From the NCBI RefSeq assembly GCF_013410565.1, contig NZ_JACCFO010000001.1:1178001-1242000 (forward strand): a stretch of 64,000 nt of DNA. Reading direction: 5' to 3'. The stretch's first letter is position 1. Each line of letters opens with the position of its first letter. The DNA comes from Streptomonospora nanhaiensis. GTDB taxonomy: Bacteria > Actinomycetota > Actinomycetes > Streptosporangiales > Streptosporangiaceae. A model generated the notes under the pieces. The model ran no database searches and was not told the DNA's origin. It worked only from the letters and a program-made list of their open reading frames with translations. The position numbers were made by a program, and so were the translations under genes. Of the stretch, positions 1 to 7,968 are shown in pieces.

Positions 1-564
1 CGAGAGCACGACGTTGTTGCGGTTCTTGTCGAGCTCGATGATCTTGGCCTCAAGCTCGCGACCGACGTAGGGCTGGAGGTCGCGCACACGGCGCATCTCG
101 ACCAGGGAGGCCGGAAGGAAGCCCCGGAGTCCGATGTCGAGGATGAGGCCGCCCTTGACGACCTCGATCACGGTGCCGGTGACAACGCCGTCCTCTTCCT
201 TGATCTTCTCGATCGTGCCCCAGGCGCGCTCGTACTGGGCGCGCTTCTTGGACAGGATGAGGCGGCCTTCCTTGTCCTCCTTCTGGAGGACGAGGGCCTC
301 GACGTGGTCGCCGACGGACACGACCTCGCCTGGGTCGACGTCGTGCTTGATCGACAGTTCCCGGGACGGGATAACACCCTCGGTCTTGTAGCCGATATCG
401 AGCAAGACCTCGTCTCGATCGACCTTAACGATGGTGCCTTCGACAATGTCACCGTCGTTGAAGTACTTGATGGTCTCGTCGATCGCTGCGAGGAAGGCTT
501 CCTCGGACCCGATGTCGTTGACCGCTACCTGGGGTGTCGAGGTTACCTCGGTGCTGCTCGTCAT
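1..564 (-). CDS. rpsA: 30S ribosomal protein S1, 5' portion only
   Basis: This is the N-terminal 188 residues of ribosomal protein S1, which binds mRNA on the 30S subunit through tandem S1 (OB-fold) repeats. The gene runs off the left edge, so its C-terminal repeats are missing. The visible part begins MTSSTEVTSTPQVAVNDIG, a short acidic leader, followed by a first S1 repeat (around DGDIVEGTIVKVDRDEVLLDI) and a second (GVVTGTVIEVVKGGLILDIG). The spacing and the GFLPASLVE motif are typical of actinobacterial RpsA. The ATG at 564 is the first in-frame start before the repeats. A plausible promoter lies about 240 bases upstream. Identity is very secure. Confidence 0.95.
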   Translation of the reverse strand, partial: MTSSTEVTSTPQVAVNDIGSEEAFLAAIDETIKYFNDGDIVEGTIVKVDRDEVLLDIGYKTEGVIPSRELSIKHDVDPGEVVSVGDHVEALVLQKEDKEGRLILSKKRAQYERAWGTIEKIKEEDGVVTGTVIEVVKGGLILDIGLRGFLPASLVEMRRVRDLQPYVGRELEAKIIELDKNRNNVVLS

Positions 565-984
565 GTGTGGGTGGACTCCGGATACGGACATTGGCAGAAA
601 GGGTGCGCCGCGGAACCGCCCGGCCGCGCCGCCACCGCCGGGGCGACCCGCCCGGACGAAAGGCCCGGATGGGGTCGGTGACCCGGTGAGGTGCCGGCGG
701 ACCGCTGCGCCGACCCGAATCCCGGGGGTCGAGTATGCGATCTGGCTGTCACACCGGCACGATCTCCGAGGTCGAGTTGCGCACGCGAGTCCACAACGCT
801 CTAGCCACAATATGAGACGGGGGCGGTCAGGTCAATCGGAATCCGGCCGACAAACCGGGTTTCGCGCATCCGCGTGATCTTACTCCCCTTCCGGCCGCGG
901 GCGGGAACGGGGCGCCCGGAGCGCGGCGGGGGCCGCGCGCGAGCGGTGCCGGCCGGCCCGGCGGCGGGCGCCGGCGGGCGGGGG
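565..984. other. Intergenic region between arfB and rpsA
   Basis: This 420-base stretch holds the rpsA promoter and a long rpsA 5' leader. The leader is GC-rich with several short inverted repeats but no clear coding potential. The part next to arfB (about 890-984) is a run of GGC/GCC repeats that could fold as a terminator for arfB. No other gene is seen. Confidence 0.5.
807..835 (-). promoter_or_regulatory. Probable rpsA promoter
   Basis: On the minus strand a -35 TTGACC (835-830) is separated by exactly 17 bases from a -10 TATTGT (812-807). Both fit the main actinobacterial sigma factor consensus. Transcription would start near 800, leaving a leader of about 235 bases before rpsA. Seen by eye; no start-site data. 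Confidence 0.55.
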
Positions 985-1449
985 TCAGTCGTCGGCGCCG
1001 CGCCCGCGCATGCGCTTGACCTGGGATCGCCGCTTCTTGGCCGCCAGCCGCCGCTCGGCGGAACCGCGCGTGGGCCGGGTGGCGCGCCGGGCGCGGGGCT
1101 CGGGCGCGGCGGCGAGGGAGAGCCGCACCGCCAGGCGCTCCCGGGCGGTGTCGCGGTTGCGCGCCTGGGAGCGGAAGTCCTCGACCGTGACGGTGTAGAC
1201 GGTCCCGACCAGGTGGCCCGCCAGGCGGCGCAGCGCGCGTTCGCGCTCCGGCGCGGACAGCGACCGGGTGGTCGCCAGGTCCAGGGAGAGCGAGACGCGG
1301 GTGTCGGAGGTGTTGACGTGCTGGCCGCCGGGTCCGCCGGAGCGGGAGAACCGCCAGACCAGCTCCTGCTCGACGAGCCGGACGCGGGGGGAGGTGCGGA
1401 CCGGGTCGGCGGTCTGCGGCCGGCCCACCGGCTCCGGTGTCCTGCCCAT
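985..1449 (-). CDS. arfB: Alternative ribosome-rescue factor ArfB (YaeJ/ICT1-type peptidyl-tRNA hydrolase)
   Basis: ArfB hydrolyses peptidyl-tRNA on ribosomes stalled at the end of broken mRNAs. The protein is about 154 residues, the usual size for ArfB and far smaller than a full release factor. It keeps the catalytic GGQ motif in the context SGGPGGQHVN near residues 38-47. It ends in a Lys/Arg-rich tail (AAKKRRSQVKRMRGRG), the part known in this family to sit in the empty mRNA channel. It lacks the codon-recognition domain of RF1/RF2. The ATG at 1449 follows a GAGG; an in-frame GTG at 1458 is an alternative start. It stands alone between rpsA and polA, all on the minus strand. Confidence 0.88.
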   Translation of the reverse strand: MGRTPEPVGRPQTADPVRTSPRVRLVEQELVWRFSRSGGPGGQHVNTSDTRVSLSLDLATTRSLSAPERERALRRLAGHLVGTVYTVTVEDFRSQARNRDTARERLAVRLSLAAAPEPRARRATRPTRGSAERRLAAKKRRSQVKRMRGRGADD

Positions 1450-1565
1450 GGTCCTCACCCCCAGGGTTCGCGTTCGTCGGCGGCCGGGCGGCGCCGTGCC
1501 GCCCGGTCGGTGCGGTCCGCCGCCCGTTCGGGTGCGGCGGTCCGCGCCGACCGGGAATTCCCGGT

Positions 1566-4325
1566 TCAGTGCGCGGCGTCGTGCCAGTCGCGGCCGACGC
1601 CGACGGAGACCGCCAGCGGCACACGAAGAGGATAGGCGCCGGCCATCTTGTCCGACACCAGTTTTCGCACGGGGTCGAGCTCGTCGGCGGTGACCTCCAG
1701 CACGAGTTCGTCGTGGACCTGCAGGAGCATGCGGGAGCGGTGGCCGGCCTCGCGCAGGGCGGTGTCGACGTCGAGCATGGCGACCTTGATGATGTCGGCG
1801 GCCGAGCCCTGGATGGGGGCGTTGAGCGCCATGCGTTCGGCCATGTCCCGGCGCTGGCGGTTGTCGCTGGTGAGGTCGGGCAGGTAGCGGCGGCGGCCCA
1901 GCATGGTCTCGGTGTAGCCGTCGCGCCGGGCGCGGTCGACGACCGCCTGGAGGTAGTCGCGCACCCCGCCGAACTGGACGAAGTAGTCGTCCATGAGGGC
2001 CTTGGCCTCCTTGGGCGTGATGCCCAGCTGCTGGGAGAGGCCGTACTCGCTCAGCCCGTAGGCCAGGCCGTAGTTCATGGCCTTGATGCGCGCCCGGGCC
2101 TCGCCGTCGACCTCGGTGACGTCGATGCCGAAGACGCGGGCGGCGATCTCGGCGTGGAAGTCGTGGCCGGTCTGGAACGCCTCGATGAGGGCGGTGTCCT
2201 CGGACAGGTGGGCCATGATGCGCAGCTCGATCTGGCTGTAGTCGGCGGTGAGGAGGTGCTGGTAGTCCTCGCCCACCACGAACGCGCGCCGGATGCGCCG
2301 CCCGGCGTCGGTGCGCACCGGGATGTTCTGCAGGTTGGGTTCGACCGAGCTGAGGCGGCCGGTGGCGGCCACGGTCTGGTTGTAGGTGGTGTGGATGCGG
2401 CCGTCGGCGGCGATGGTCTTGACCAGCCCCTCGACGGTGGTGCGCAGCCGGGTCTGGTCGCGGTGGCGCAGCAGGATGACCGGCAGCTCGTTGTCGGTGC
2501 GCGCGGCCAGCCAGGCCAGCGCGTCGGCGTCGGTGGTGTAGCCGGTCTTGATGCGCTTGGTCTTGGGGAGGTCGAGTTCGGTGAAGAGGATCTGCTGGAG
2601 CTGCTTGGGCGAGCCGAGGTTGAACTCGCGGCCGACCACGCGGTGCGCCTCGGCCACGGCCTGGCGCACGGCGGCGGCGAACTCCTCCTCAAGGGAGTCG
2701 AGGTAGGCGCGGTCGGCGGCGATGCCGGTGCGCTCCATGCCGGCCAGCACCCGCACCAGCGGGAGTTCGACGTCGCGCAGGAGCGCGGCGCCGCCGCGCT
2801 TGTCGAGGTCGGAGTCGAGCCCGGCGGCGAGGTCGAGGGTGGCCCGGGCCCGCACGGCGAGGTCGAGGCGCTCGGCGGCGCGGGAGTCGCCCTCGCCCTC
2901 GCCGAGGTCGAGGGCGAGCTGGCCGCCGTCGCCCTGCTGCTCGGTGAGTTCGCGGTTGAGGAAGCGCCGGCAGAGGTCGCCCAGCTCGAACTTGCGCCCG
3001 CCGGGCTGCACCAGGTAGGCGGCGAGCGCGGTGTCGCTGGTGAGGCCGCGCAGCTCCCAGCCGCGCGCCCACAGGGCCAGCAGCGGGCCCTTGGAGTCGT
3101 GCAGGGCCTTGGGGAAGCGGGGGTCGGCCAGCCAGGCGGCCAGGGCGGACTCGTCGTCGGCGCCCAGGGCGGCGGGGTCGGCGTGGAGGGCGGGGCCGTC
3201 GGGCGCGGCGACGGCCAGGCCGGTGAGTTCGCCGGTGCCCGCGCCCCAGGTGCCGGTGACGGCCAGGCCGCAGCGGGCGCCGGAGGAGGCGTGCCGCTGC
3301 AGCCAGGCGGCCACGGTGCCGGGTTCGGCCGCGGTGAGGTCGACGCTGAACTCCTCGGCGGCGACCGCGGGGGCGGCGGTCTGCTCGGCCTCGCCCAGCA
3401 CGGAGAAGAGGCGGTCGCGCAGGGTGGAGGCGAACTCCAGGTTGTCGAAGAGGTCGTTGACGCCGGAGCGGTCGGCCTCGCCCATGGTGAGGTCGTGGAC
3501 GCCCGCGTCGAGCCGGACGTCGGGGTCGAGGCGGTTGAGCTGCTGGTTGCGCAGGACCTGGTCGAGGTGGTCGCGGAAGCTCTGGCCGGCCTTGCCGGTG
3601 ACCTCGTCGGCGTGGGCGACCAGCTCCTCGAGCGAGCCGTACTTGGCGATCCACTTGGCGGCGGTCTTGGGGCCCACCCCGGGGACGCCGGGGAGGTTGT
3701 CGGCCTTCTCGCCCACGAGCGCGGCGAGGTCGCGGTAGCGCTCGGGCGGCACGCCGTACTTCTCCTGGACCCGTTCGGGGGTCATGCGGGTGAGGTCGGA
3801 GATGCTCTTGCCGGGGTAGAGCACGGTGCAGGTGCGGTCGACCAGCTGGAAGGCGTCGCGGTCGCCGGAGGCGATGAGGACCTCCATGCCCTCCTCGCGG
3901 CCGCGGGCGGCGAGCGTGGCGATGACGTCGTCGGCCTCGTAGCCGGGGGCGGAGACGCTGGTGATGCCCACGAGCTTGAGCAGCTCCTGCACGAACTCCA
4001 CCTGGGAGGGGAACTCCTGGGGGGTGTCGGCGCGCCCGGCCTTGTAGTCGGTGTAGATCTCGTCGCGGAAGGTGGGTCCGGAGAGGTCCCAGGCGACCGC
4101 GATGTGGGTGGGCCGCTCATCGCGGAGCAGCTTGATCAGCATCGAGGTGAAGCCGTAGATGGCGTTGGTGGACTGGCCCGTGCTGGTGGTGAACTTGTCG
4201 ACCGGCAGGGCGAAGAACGCGCGGAACGCCATGGAGTGGCCGTCGAGCAGCAGCAGGCGTCCGCAATCGGACGGCGCCGCCTGCGCCGGGGACGGGCCGT
4301 TCTGACCGGGGGTCTCTTCTGTCAT
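1566..4325 (-). CDS. polA: DNA polymerase I
   Basis: Family A DNA polymerase of 919 residues, used in Okazaki fragment maturation and repair synthesis. The N-terminal third is the 5'-3' flap nuclease (LLLLDGHSMAFRAFFA, GYEADDVIATLA, SGDRDAFQLV, and the helix-hairpin-helix PGVPGVGPKTAAKW). The middle region aligns with the 3'-5' exonuclease fold but shows no obvious DxE metal motifs, as is usual in actinobacterial PolA. The C-terminal polymerase has motif A (DYSQIELRIMAHLSED), motif B (RARIKAMNYGLAYG) and motif C (QVHDELVLEV). The ATG at 4325 is preferred over an upstream in-frame TTG at 4337, because a -10 TAGGAT at 4343-4338 would start transcription around 4331. The leader would therefore be only a few bases long. 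Confidence 0.96.
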   Translation of the reverse strand: MTEETPGQNGPSPAQAAPSDCGRLLLLDGHSMAFRAFFALPVDKFTTSTGQSTNAIYGFTSMLIKLLRDERPTHIAVAWDLSGPTFRDEIYTDYKAGRADTPQEFPSQVEFVQELLKLVGITSVSAPGYEADDVIATLAARGREEGMEVLIASGDRDAFQLVDRTCTVLYPGKSISDLTRMTPERVQEKYGVPPERYRDLAALVGEKADNLPGVPGVGPKTAAKWIAKYGSLEELVAHADEVTGKAGQSFRDHLDQVLRNQQLNRLDPDVRLDAGVHDLTMGEADRSGVNDLFDNLEFASTLRDRLFSVLGEAEQTAAPAVAAEEFSVDLTAAEPGTVAAWLQRHASSGARCGLAVTGTWGAGTGELTGLAVAAPDGPALHADPAALGADDESALAAWLADPRFPKALHDSKGPLLALWARGWELRGLTSDTALAAYLVQPGGRKFELGDLCRRFLNRELTEQQGDGGQLALDLGEGEGDSRAAERLDLAVRARATLDLAAGLDSDLDKRGGAALLRDVELPLVRVLAGMERTGIAADRAYLDSLEEEFAAAVRQAVAEAHRVVGREFNLGSPKQLQQILFTELDLPKTKRIKTGYTTDADALAWLAARTDNELPVILLRHRDQTRLRTTVEGLVKTIAADGRIHTTYNQTVAATGRLSSVEPNLQNIPVRTDAGRRIRRAFVVGEDYQHLLTADYSQIELRIMAHLSEDTALIEAFQTGHDFHAEIAARVFGIDVTEVDGEARARIKAMNYGLAYGLSEYGLSQQLGITPKEAKALMDDYFVQFGGVRDYLQAVVDRARRDGYTETMLGRRRYLPDLTSDNRQRRDMAERMALNAPIQGSAADIIKVAMLDVDTALREAGHRSRMLLQVHDELVLEVTADELDPVRKLVSDKMAGAYPLRVPLAVSVGVGRDWHDAAH

Positions 4326-4337
4326 CGCCACAGGCAA

Positions 4338-4347
4338 ATCCTAGGAT
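4338..4347. promoter_or_regulatory. Palindromic -10 element shared by the polA and thioesterase genes
   Basis: ATCCTAGGAT is a perfect 10-base palindrome, so it presents a TAGGAT -10 hexamer on both strands. On the minus strand it is placed for polA (start at 4325). On the plus strand it is placed for the thioesterase, with a leader of about 120 bases. No convincing -35 is seen on either side. Inference from sequence only. Confidence 0.4.
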
Positions 4348-4380
4348 GCCGTGCGGACATTTGCGCGCCGCTCGGCGCCC

Positions 4381-4426
4381 CCGGCGCCCCGCGCCGCCGG
4401 GGGCGCCCGGCGGCGCGGGGCGCCGG
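4381..4426. repeat. Perfect 21-bp inverted repeat with 4-base loop
   Basis: The arms at 4381-4401 and 4406-4426 are exactly complementary over 21 bases and flank the loop GGCG. The repeat lies between the divergent polA and thioesterase genes, 48 bases before the thioesterase start. In the thioesterase mRNA it would form a very stable 5'-leader hairpin. It is not at the 3' end of any gene, so an ordinary terminator role is not expected. Confidence 0.8.
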
Positions 4427-4474
4427 CGGGCCGCGGACGGCGCGGGCCGGGGCGATCGCAGAACGGGAGAGGCG

Positions 4475-4891
4475 ATGTCGATCGACGCCGAGAAGCTGAA
4501 CGCGATGATCAACGCCAACACGGCGGCCGGGGACCTCGGCCGGCGCATGGGCCTTGAGGTGCTGGAGGCGTCGGCCGACCGGGTGGTGGGCCGGATGCCG
4601 GTGGAGGGCAACACCCAGCCCTACGGGCTCCTCCACGGCGGCGCCTCGTGCGTGCTGGCGGAGTCGCTGGGCTCGATCGGCTCGATGATCCACGCCGGCG
4701 AGGGGCGGGTGGCCATGGGCGTCGAGATCAACGCGACCCACCATCGCAGCGCGACCTCCGGGCACATCACCGGTGTGGCCACGCCGGTGCACAAGGGCCG
4801 CACCCTGGCCACGTGGGACATCGCCATCACCGACGACGAGGGCCGGCGCGTGTGCACCTCGCGGCTGACCTGCCTGATGCGCGACGCCTGA
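4475..4891 (+). CDS. Hotdog-fold acyl-CoA thioesterase (PaaI/MenI-like)
   Basis: A 138-residue single hotdog domain that probably hydrolyses an acyl- or aroyl-CoA thioester. The family active site is visible as YGLLHGGASCVLAESLGSIGS: the HGG turn and the following Glu in the long helix match the PaaI/EntH/MenI type. The C-terminal strands (VHKGRTLATWDIAITDDEGR) complete the fold. A GGGAGAGG ribosome site precedes the ATG at 4475; the longer in-frame ORF upstream runs through the GC hairpin and is not credible as coding. It is divergent from polA. The substrate cannot be told from sequence; DHNA-CoA (menaquinone pathway) and phenylacetyl-CoA are both possible. Confidence 0.85.
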   Translation: MSIDAEKLNAMINANTAAGDLGRRMGLEVLEASADRVVGRMPVEGNTQPYGLLHGGASCVLAESLGSIGSMIHAGEGRVAMGVEINATHHRSATSGHITGVATPVHKGRTLATWDIAITDDEGRRVCTSRLTCLMRDA

Positions 4892-4897
4892 GCGCCG

Positions 4898-4954
4898 CCC
4901 GGACGCGAAGCGGCCCCGCTCCCCACTGGGGGGCGGGGCCGCTTCGCGTCCGGG
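4898..4954 (+). terminator. Hairpin terminator after the thioesterase gene
   Basis: Arms 4898-4919 and 4933-4954 are perfectly complementary over 22 bases, with a 13-base loop, starting seven bases after the stop codon. There is no T-tract, as is common for actinobacterial terminators. Confidence 0.75.
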
Positions 4955-5267
4955 GGCCGATCGGGGGCCGGAGGGTCCCACCGGGGCGGGGCGCCTGGGG
5001 CGCCGCACACATTGCGTGGTCACCAACCGCGATTCCGCGGCGGCGGATCGTGAGAAATGCCGCTGATCAGCGCATTTCACCTCAGATGTTGACTACGGAG
5101 CGATAACGGCATGAATCCGACTCAGCAGCGACATGAGAAGCGATCTACCGGAAGGTGAACCCTTGTGATTAAGCTCCGCTAACGCCCTTGGTTAAGCGCG
5201 ATCACCCTCGCCGCGGCCAGTGCGTGGAGCCCCTGCGCTATCCAGCCGGTTGAACGGAGACACCTCG
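4955..5267 (+). promoter_or_regulatory. livK upstream region
   Basis: About 310 bases without a gene, with noticeably lower GC around 5030-5200. It contains a TTGACT at 5089-5094 and two copies of TTAAGC 23 bases apart (5169-5174 and 5192-5197), which could be promoter or regulator-binding elements. No -10/-35 pair with good spacing stands out. The livK ribosome site is GGAGA at 5256-5260. Confidence 0.4.
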
Positions 5268-6515
5268 ATGCCAAGAAAGAAGGCCCTCAGCCTCATCGCT
5301 GCGGCCTCGGCCCTCACCCTTGGGTTGACCGCCTGCGGAGGCGGCGGAGGAGAGGACGGAGGCGGCGAGAACGAGCCGCTGCAGTACGGCTACGTCCTTC
5401 CGGAGACGGGTGACCTCTCCCACCTGGGCCCGCCCCAGATCAGCGCGGCGCAGTACGCGCGCGAGCAGATCAACAGCGCCGGCGGCGTCCTCGGCGCGGA
5501 GCTGCCCGAGATGCTCACCGGCGACGAGGCCAACGACGCGGCGCAGGCCACCGAGGCCGCCAGCCGCCTGATCGACCAGGACGCCGACGTCATCATCGGC
5601 GCCGCCGCCTCCGGCATGACCCAGGCCATCATGGACACGGTCACCAGCGCCGAGGTCGTGGAGTGCTCCGGCTCCAACACCGCCCCGGGCCTGGCCGAGG
5701 AGGACGAGAGCGGGTTCTACTGGCGGACCGCCCCCAGCGACCTCATGCAGGGCCCGGTGCTCGCGCAGAAGATCGCCGCCGACGGCCACCAGAGCGTCGC
5801 GATCACCTACCGCGCCGACGACTACGGCGAGGGCCTGGCCAACGCCACCGCCGACGCGCTGGAGCAGAACGGCATCGAGGTGACGTTCAACGAGGGCTAC
5901 GACCCCAACGCCTCCAACTTCGACTCCGTGATCAACGGCATCGCCGACGCCGAGCCCGACGCGGTCGTCATCGTCGCCTTCGAGGAGGGCGTGCAGGTCG
6001 TCACCGGCCTGATCGAGGCCGGGGTCAGCGCCGACCAGATGTACGGCACCGACGGCCTGAACGACGAGACCCTCGCCGAGAAGGTCGACGCCGAGGACCC
6101 GGGCACGGTCTCCGGCTTCCAGGGCACCGCCCCCGACAACGGCGGGGACGACTTCATCGACGACCTCACGTCCTTCGACAGCGACCTGGAGGTCTTCCAG
6201 TTCTCCGGCCAGGTCTACGACTGCGTGATCGTCACGGCGCTGGCGGCCGAGCAGGCCGAGAGCACCGACCCCGCGGTCTTCGTGGAGGAGATCGCGGCGG
6301 TGTCCAAGGGGGGCACCGAGTGCACCACCTTCGAGGAGTGCCGCGACCTGATCGCCGACGGCGAGGACATCGACTACCAGGGCGTCAGCGGTCCGCTCGA
6401 CTTCAACGACACCGGTGACGTCACCTCGGCGACGTTCCAGATCTACGGCTTCGACGACGAGGGCGTCCACAGCAAGCAGGACGAGATCACCGTCGACGCG
6501 GAGTCCGGCGAGTAG
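5268..6515 (+). CDS. livK: Branched-chain amino acid ABC transporter substrate-binding lipoprotein
   Basis: A 415-residue extracytoplasmic receptor of the Leu/Ile/Val-binding type (periplasmic-binding-protein class I fold). The N-terminus has a signal peptide ending in the lipobox LTAC, so Cys22 should be lipidated and the protein tethered to the membrane. A Gly/Glu-rich linker follows. The body starts LQYGYVLPETGDLSHLGPP and contains the usual ligand-binding stretches (IIGAAASGMTQAIMDTV, AITYRADDYGEG). The ATG at 5268 is chosen for its GGAGA site and complete signal peptide. It is convergent with the livHMGF operon, which encodes the rest of the transporter. It has its own promoter region and a double terminator, so it can be expressed above the membrane parts. 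The ligand could also be another amino acid or amide. Confidence 0.92.
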   Translation: MPRKKALSLIAAASALTLGLTACGGGGGEDGGGENEPLQYGYVLPETGDLSHLGPPQISAAQYAREQINSAGGVLGAELPEMLTGDEANDAAQATEAASRLIDQDADVIIGAAASGMTQAIMDTVTSAEVVECSGSNTAPGLAEEDESGFYWRTAPSDLMQGPVLAQKIAADGHQSVAITYRADDYGEGLANATADALEQNGIEVTFNEGYDPNASNFDSVINGIADAEPDAVVIVAFEEGVQVVTGLIEAGVSADQMYGTDGLNDETLAEKVDAEDPGTVSGFQGTAPDNGGDDFIDDLTSFDSDLEVFQFSGQVYDCVIVTALAAEQAESTDPAVFVEEIAAVSKGGTECTTFEECRDLIADGEDIDYQGVSGPLDFNDTGDVTSATFQIYGFDDEGVHSKQDEITVDAESGE

Positions 6516-6531
6516 GAGCCGGCGCGCCTGA

Positions 6532-6573
6532 CCGCCGCCTCCGCTCCGCCGCGCGGCGGAGCGGAGGCGGCGG
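6532..6573 (+). terminator. Terminator 1 after livK
   Basis: A perfect 42-base palindrome (arms of 21 bases, 6532-6552 and 6553-6573) begins 16 bases after the livK stop codon. The stem must open a few pairs at the tip to form a loop. There is no T-run. Confidence 0.7.
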
Positions 6574-6607
6574 GCCCACCACCCCACCCCATCCCCCATC
6601 CCCCCAG

Positions 6608-6641
6608 CGGACGGCCCCGGCACCCGTGCCGGGGCCGTCCG
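6608..6641 (+). terminator. Terminator 2 after livK
   Basis: A second hairpin with 16-base complementary arms (6608-6623, 6626-6641) follows the first by 34 bases. Tandem hairpins here would block read-through from livK into the antisense strand of livF. Confidence 0.6.
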
Positions 6642-6876
6642 TGTTCCGGCCGCCGGGCGCGCCCGCCCTCCGAGGGGAGGGGCGGCCGCACCGCCCCTCC
6701 CCTCTTCCCCGGCCCTCCCCGCGCCCACCGCGCCGCGCGTGCGGCCCTGTGGACCGAGGGCCGCGGGACGCGGGCCGCGGCCACCGGCCGGGGCGCCCGC
6801 GGCCCGCGCACCCGGGCACCGCTCCCGTCCTCTCCCCGCCCCTCCCCCGCCCCTTCGGCGCCCCCGGCACGCCGAA

Positions 6877-6905
6877 GGGGCGGCGCCCGGTTCGGGCGCC
6901 GCCCC
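6877..6905 (-). terminator. Terminator after livF
   Basis: 13-base arms (6877-6889, 6893-6905) around a 3-base loop lie 47 bases beyond the livF stop on the minus strand. A weaker hairpin at 6852-6878 adjoins it. The remaining gap between livK and livF is C-rich and shows no gene. Confidence 0.6.
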
Positions 6906-6951
6906 TGTGCGGCGGTCGTCCGGGCGGCGGCGCCGCCCGGACGGGGCCGGG

Positions 6952-7968
6952 TCAGTCGGCCTTGGCCAGCGTCCCCAGGTACAGCTCGATCACGTTGGGG
7001 TCGTCCAGCAGCTGGCGCCCCGTGCCGGTGTAGGCGTTGCGGCCCTGGTCGAGCACGTAGCCGCGGTCGCAGATCTGCAGGCAGCGGCGGGCGTTCTGCT
7101 CCACCATGATCACCGAGACGCCCGTCTCGTTGATCTGGCGGACCCGCTGGAAGACCTCGTCCTGGAACATCGGCGACAGGCCGGCCGTGGGCTCGTCCAG
7201 CAGCAGCACCGAGGGCTCCATCATCAGCGCCCGGCCCATGGCGACCATCTGCCGCTCGCCGCCCGACAGCGCCCCGGCCTTCTGCTTGCGGCGCTGGCCC
7301 AGCAGCGGGAACAGCTCGGCCACCGCCTCCAGGCGGCGCTGGAACACCTTGGGCCGCAAGAACGCGCCCATCTCCAAATTCTCCTCGACGGTCAGCGAGG
7401 GGAACACGTTCTGCGTCTGGGGCACGTACCCCACGCCGCTGGAGACCAACTGGTGGGCGCTGCGGCGCACGATGCTCTCGCCGCGCAGCGTGATGCTGCC
7501 CGAGCGCACCGGCAGCAGCCCGAAGATGGTCTTGATCAGCGTGGACTTGCCCGCCCCGTTGGGACCGATGATCCCCACGACCTCGCCCTCGGTGAGGGTA
7601 AGCGTGCAGCCGTTGAGGATGTTGACCTCGGGGATGTAGCCGGCCTTCAGCTCGTGGGCCAGCAGCAGGTAGTCGCCGGGGTCGCCGACCCGCGGTGCCG
7701 CCTCCCCCGCGTGCTCCAGGACGTCCTCGCGGTGCTCCTGCAGCACCTCGGCCTCGGCCTTGGTCTGCGGGGGGTGGTCCAGCGGCGCGGCGGCTGTTGG
7801 GCGCGCGGCGCTGCCGGGCCGCTCGGATGCCGTCCGGGTGCCGGCCGGGGCCGGCTGCTCCGCATCCCTGCCGGTGGCGGCGCCGCCGGGCTCGGGGGCC
7901 CCGGGCGCCGGCGCGCCCGCGGCCTCGGTGCCGCCCGCGGAACCGGGCGCGGTGCCGGACTCGCTCAC
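6952..7968 (-). CDS. livF: Branched-chain amino acid ABC transporter ATP-binding protein LivF
   Basis: One of two ATPase subunits powering the Liv importer. The ATPase has Walker A GPNGAGKSTLIKTIFGL, signature LSGGERQMVAMGRAL and Walker B LLLDEPTAGLSP. The GTG at 7968 overlaps the livG stop by four bases (GTGA), giving 338 residues. That is about 100 more than a normal LivF: the first ~98 residues are an Ala/Pro/Gly-rich, low-complexity stretch before the ATPase begins near GDYLLLAHELKAGY. The extension is in frame and contiguous, but its function is unknown. An internal start would remove it, but none with a good ribosome site is obvious. Last gene of the livHMGF operon. Confidence 0.92.
   Translation of the reverse strand: MSESGTAPGSAGGTEAAGAPAPGAPEPGGAATGRDAEQPAPAGTRTASERPGSAARPTAAAPLDHPPQTKAEAEVLQEHREDVLEHAGEAAPRVGDPGDYLLLAHELKAGYIPEVNILNGCTLTLTEGEVVGIIGPNGAGKSTLIKTIFGLLPVRSGSITLRGESIVRRSAHQLVSSGVGYVPQTQNVFPSLTVEENLEMGAFLRPKVFQRRLEAVAELFPLLGQRRKQKAGALSGGERQMVAMGRALMMEPSVLLLDEPTAGLSPMFQDEVFQRVRQINETGVSVIMVEQNARRCLQICDRGYVLDQGRNAYTGTGRQLLDDPNVIELYLGTLAKAD

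Noticed and set aside
1437-4499. 1020-residue open frame on the plus strand
   Set aside because: Antisense to polA, made by high GC at third positions. No recognisable domain; the minus strand has all PolA motifs.
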